Positions 60,501 through 64,000 of a stretch of 64,000 nucleotides of DNA are shown here, piece by piece. Source of the stretch: Rehmannia glutinosa (lineage: Eukaryota; Streptophyta; Magnoliopsida; Lamiales; Orobanchaceae); NCBI GenBank assembly GCA_016081115.2, contig JABTTQ020001501.1:343438-407437 (forward strand). Direction: 5' to 3'. Under the pieces are notes generated by a model that was not told where the DNA came from, did no database searches, and saw only the letters and a program-made list of their open reading frames with translations. Position 1 is the stretch's first letter. Every line of letters begins with the position of its first letter. Position numbers and translations under genes: made by a program.

Positions 60501-61230
60501 GAGATTCAATCAAACATCTTCTGTTGACATGAACGCTTCTTTCCATGTCTGGGAGTGGAACACCTTTTCACTCCATCAACCGGCCAATAACAAGGCCATA
60601 CCCGTAGATCCTCCAAACGACCCATCGTCTCAAGCGACTTATTCTTAACATTCTGGCAGAGTCTGCCGATACAAACCAGCCCAGTTTACCTTTTCTCTCC
60701 ATGATCACAGCCATGACGATCAGCTGGTTTTGATAATGATTAAAGCTTCCAAATTTTATGTCTACACACTTGGCAACAATATCCAGCAGCTTATGATAAT
60801 CTTCCTTCAGCAGCTTCTTATCAGCTGTGTAGACAACCTTCGCAGCACATTCAGGTTTGGCCACTTCCTTCCATGCAGCAGCCAGGTTTACATCGGCCTC
60901 ATAGATCTCCGCACTCCTTCCGCCGGTAGCAAACAGTGCTCCGCTAGATCTTCAGCAGTGATCGTAAACTCCTTTCCGTGAACAGAAGACTTGATGCCCT
61001 CGTCGTGAACTTCAGCATTCACGTAGAACTGGGCGACCTCTTCCACATACGTCATCTGAAACTCCATCGTGAGAAAGGGTTTCAGTCCAGATTTCTCCAC
61101 TTTCTCAGCTATCTTCTTCACAAGGGTTTCATCGGACCCCTGTTTGATCATCCCTTCAAACTACTTCAAGAGAATCAGTGTGGATTTGCTTTTCCAACTT
61201 AGCAAAATCATAGGTAGTTGCCAATTTTGA
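57592..61230 (-). pseudogene. Accessory gene of element E, main part
   Basis: This is the best-preserved copy of the family's extra gene. Reading from about 61230: YDFAKLEKQIHTDSLEVV, then the open frame 61151-60888 with GSDETLVKKIAEKVEKSG, LTMEFQMTYVEEVAQ and FYVNAEVHDEGIKSSVHGKE (61028-60969). Next comes the frame 60864-60568 with KLLKEDYHKLLDIVAKCVD and QNQLIVMAVIMERKGK. This N-terminal portion of about 220 residues resembles the putative plant transposon protein family by pattern. The next part is basic and NLS-like (KKKSNDKRAPQKKK near 60265-60225). A long acidic/serine-rich middle follows. A conserved block near 57990-57900 contains VEQVRYFKALYNKMLIWR. The sequence is cut by F at 57591. 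Confidence 0.72.
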
Positions 61231-61800
61231 GTTTTACCGAATTGAAACCTTAGAAATTTGCCTTGAAGATTGATAGGGTTTTGAGAGAAATATATTGTCT
61301 TTGCTTTTGAGAGATGAACAGTTTTAGTGTACAGTGAGAGAAGTTTGAACAAAATGGTATATGTACGGGTTAGAAAGGACATGCATACAGTTTTTGAAAT
61401 TTGATCAAGATCAACGGCCAGATTTAGCACACCGATTAGCATTTAATTGCACGCATTTAATGCGGCAGCATTTATATCCAATCATATACTTTATCGTGCA
61501 GCCGGATCTGTACCTATTATTATTACGCCTGACGTCATCCTTAAAACATTCCCGCTTATTAAAAAAACGATGCGTTTTTTGTCACTTAGCTCATAAATAA
61601 CTCAGCTTGCTCCTAGCTGATTCAACTCTTCTTTCTCTTATTCATATAGTGACTCAGTTGTCAGCTAACTCGAGCATACAGCTGTCCTTCCGATATGGCT
61701 GATTCACTTAGCTGATTCATACGCTCTGCTTCTATTTTCATCATTTCACATTCCATCTCTTCTTCTTCGAGTCTTCTTGGAGTGTTAACTCAGCTCAATT
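61231..61800 (-). promoter_or_regulatory. Promoter-like block upstream of the accessory gene in E
   Basis: In element orientation it has repeated GCTGA/TGACT-type motifs (61740-61610), a perfect TGACGTCA palindrome at 61530-61537, GCATTAAATGC (near 61452-61462), a GATCTTGATC box (61403-61412), an ACATATACC TATA-like box (near 61357) and a leader to the start. The same order occurs in A and B. Confidence 0.55.
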
Positions 61801-62240
61801 AACTCCTAGCCTGAGCTTAAGCTCTTCAAATCTTCGATTCACATAATTAGCTTTAGAATATGTCGCCTAATGCTTTATCGCTTGAGATGTATTCATGTGA
61901 TGTCTTTCTTTTCAATGATCTCTTATGAAATGATATCTCACATCAATGCGCTTTTGTTCTTGAAAGTGCAAGAACACAGGTTTTTTGAAAGTGATTGTAA
62001 TAAGACTTGTGTTATCACACATAATTCGAATCTCTTTTCTTCAACATCATAATCTCTCAAATTGCCTCATCCACAAGATTAAGTACAACAAATGCTTAGC
62101 AGCCTATGTATTCTCCGTTTCAAACCGTGGGATGTGGCTATCGAAGCTGCGTTTGCTAAAACCAGAAACCAACTGCTTCCAAGCATTTGACACGCACTAA
62201 GTACTTTTCCCCCGTCAACTCTACATCATCAAAAGATAAT
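61801..62240 (-). pseudogene. RNase H of element E
   Basis: The minus strand shows the equivalent of A 24020-24431: a CQML-type phrase and the SK-type hallmark near 62190-62150, then the LWMRQ-type block (62075-62050), CDN-type block (62015-62000) and YHFI block near 61920. The end near 61812 (gagcttaag) matches A. Frames are broken, but the order is complete, unlike in B. Confidence 0.78.
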
Positions 62241-63230
62241 CGTAGTCCGAGTAACCAATAAGCTTGAATCCACCTTCCTTTGGATACCATAAGCCGATTT
62301 CCTCGCACCCTTCAAATATCTCAGATTTCTTACCGCAGCCATATGTCTTTCTTTCGCGCAGATTGAAATCTTCGCACATACACCTACCGCAGGTGATGTC
62401 CGCCTGGCTGTTGCGGAGATAGAGAAGATCCAATAAGTGCTCGATTCGTTTGATCCACGTGCTTGCCATCTCGCATCCATATCCATCTTGATTGATGTAT
62501 TCATTGGTATTTTCACGTAGATTTCTTCCATACTCAAATTTCTTCATTAAATCTCTCGGTGTACTTTTTAACTTATTTAAGGTTTCATCCTTCACCGCTT
62601 AATGAAGTCTTAAAGAATGTCGCCTCTTCCATCATGCTCATCTCAAACTCCTCGCATGAGGTTTGAGAACTTATCACACGCCTTTGTTTGTGGATCCAAA
62701 ATAATGTCATCCACATATATTTGAACAAGCAATATACTCTCTCCATCTTCGAATTTTTAAGAGCTGTTTCCATTCCACTTTGCCTTTTGAATCCATTATC
62801 TAGGAAATGGAGATAATGTATCATACCATGCTCTTGGTGCCTCGCTTTCCAATCCATATAGAGCTTTGGAGCTTGTACACCTTATTTCCAAGAGTCTTCC
62901 GCTTCAAATCCCGGAGGTTGTTCAACATAGACTTCTTCTTCCAACAATCCATTTAGAAATGCACTCTTCTACACCCATTTGATATATAGTGAAGTTCTGT
63001 GTGAAGATAGGCAAGAAACATCCTTATTGCTTCTAATCTTGCAACAGAGCAAATGTTTCATCAAAATCTATACCTTCTTCTTGGCAATACCTCTTGGCTA
63101 CTAACGACCACTATTTTCTTACCACTAACCTTCTTCATTCATCTTGTTTCAAAACCCATTTTGTGCCAATAACATTTTGGTGCGTTGGTCTTTGCACCAA
63201 TTCCCACACATACTTTATTTCTTTCAAACT
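62241..63230 (-). pseudogene. Reverse transcriptase of element E
   Basis: Minus-strand blocks are: KNKMNEE-type near 63140; the DETFA-type block near 63060; the MDVK-type block near 62975; YVDDIILDPQ near 62722-62693 with the catalytic residues; the SCEEFEMSMMEEATFF block near 62660-62620; and DLMKKFEYGRNLREN (62550-62506). The domain order is complete; the frames shift repeatedly. Confidence 0.83.
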
Positions 63231-64000
63231 CGATTCAGCCTTCTTTCGATGGCCCGAATCCAATGTGTGTCATCCCTAAATGCTCGACACATCTTTCGCT
63301 CTATTTTAAAATAAAATGCTGAACACGCTTCTTGAGCTCGATCTAGTTCTTACACCATCTCTTACATCTCCAATGACTAGCTCGTGGATGGTCTTCACCC
63401 ATCTCACATCAACCGATAAGTCACCGGGTTCCAGCCTGCCTTGGTACCGTGTTATCTGAAAGAACTTCCATCATCACTTAGCCGCATTTTCCAATTGCAG
63501 ATTCAGCTATCTCATCTTTCACCTTGATTAATTACCTAAATTCTTCAAATTTTTCCTAAACATGGGGGCTTCTTCGCATAGTCGGGCCTCGATTTAAATT
63601 TTCTATCACCTAACTCTTCAATGTCTTCTCCATTTACATCAGTTCACCAAAACCACTTAATACTCTTCAGGACTATACTTTTATCAAAGACTTATAAGCT
63701 AGCTTTTAGCCGAAAGATTCCAAGAAGATTCATCATCTTTAGCATCAAAAGCCTTGATTATCCTCTTCTAATTGTCAGGATTTAAGCATTTTACATCCAA
63801 AGATTCTAAAATATGCAAACATTTGGCATTCTCCTTGGCCCAAATCTCATATGGAGTCTTTGTCACCGCCTATTTATCATATGCATCTATTTTCAGTATA
63901 AGATGAAGTGTTTATCGTCACTTAAAATCTTTTAAAGTACTGCCTACCTAACATGGTCCTTTATGCCTTTACACATGTAACTGGAACGAAGTGGCTACTG
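63231..64000 (-). pseudogene. Linker and integrase C-terminal part of element E (cut by window end)
   Basis: The minus strand contains the RT-integrase linker (63300-63650) and degraded equivalents of A's integrase C-terminal frame, including an IKAFDAK-type phrase near 63760-63740 and the TPYEIW-type phrase near 63860-63845. The rest of the element is outside the window. Confidence 0.7.

Larger units (their letters stand above)
48155..64000 (-). mobile_element. Copia element E (same family as A and B), incomplete at window end
   Basis: On the minus strand, integrase (from the window edge), RT, RNase H, promoter-like block, accessory gene and 3' LTR are present. Gypsy element F splits the accessory gene. 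The gag, protease and 5' LTR lie beyond 64000. E entered the 5' LTR of G; the left flank pentamer is ataaa (48150-48154). Confidence 0.85.

Noticed and set aside
1..64000. CRISPR array, bacterial operon or phage system
   Set aside because: There is no regularly spaced repeat array, no ribosome-binding-site layout and no prokaryotic gene. The direct repeats seen are LTRs.

Overview
The window looks like nuclear DNA from a flowering plant. It is AT-rich and has no bacterial gene layout, no recognisable tRNA or rRNA gene, and no intact host gene. Almost every kilobase can be assigned to a transposable element. The clade-level signatures are all plant ones: Sirevirus-type Ty1/copia, Athila/Tat-type Ty3/gypsy, a plant L1 LINE with an RNase H tail, a hAT-type small DNA element and a probable pararetrovirus fossil. 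Every coding region is broken by frameshifts and stops. Paralogous copies differ by many short indels, so some breaks may be consensus error rather than biology.

Layout. 1-4018: the 3' part of an L1 LINE (RT with FADD, C-terminal region, RNase H), split by a copia solo LTR (1948-3417). 4227-6963: a segment with imperfect inverted ends and a possible 9-bp target duplication, holding a reverse-strand RT-RNase H fragment of pararetrovirus character. 6973-8340: AT-rich spacer. 8341-10611: a Ty3/gypsy LTR end, primer site and gag-like remnant. From 10612 on there is a deep nest. Element B (copia, minus) runs from 10612 to 38185. Element A (copia, plus, 17391-31303, complete, 5-bp duplication ctagc) sits inside it. 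Element G (gypsy, minus) starts at 38186 and interrupts the outer end of B's 5' LTR. A gypsy solo LTR D (41137-42825, duplication tcatc) lies inside G. Element E (copia, minus, from 48155 past the window end) lies inside G's 5' LTR. Element F (gypsy, plus, 50109-57581) lies inside E. A 600-bp hAT-like element (36176-36775, 8-bp duplication) lies inside B's 5' LTR.

The most interesting content is shared by the copia elements A, B and E. After the usual gag-protease-integrase-RT-RNase H they carry an extra region of about 5 kb in sense orientation. It has a conserved promoter-like block and a long accessory gene of about 1,400 codons. The N-terminal part resembles the plant-transposon-protein family rather than a membrane envelope protein, the middle is charged and low-complexity, and the C-terminus is a dense lysine/glutamate tract. 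The three copies are diverged but keep the same order. The gypsy elements F and G both keep gag and protease, lack RT and integrase, and resume at the same 3' landmark, so they look like non-autonomous gag-protease elements. G also keeps an Athila ORF-1-like gene.
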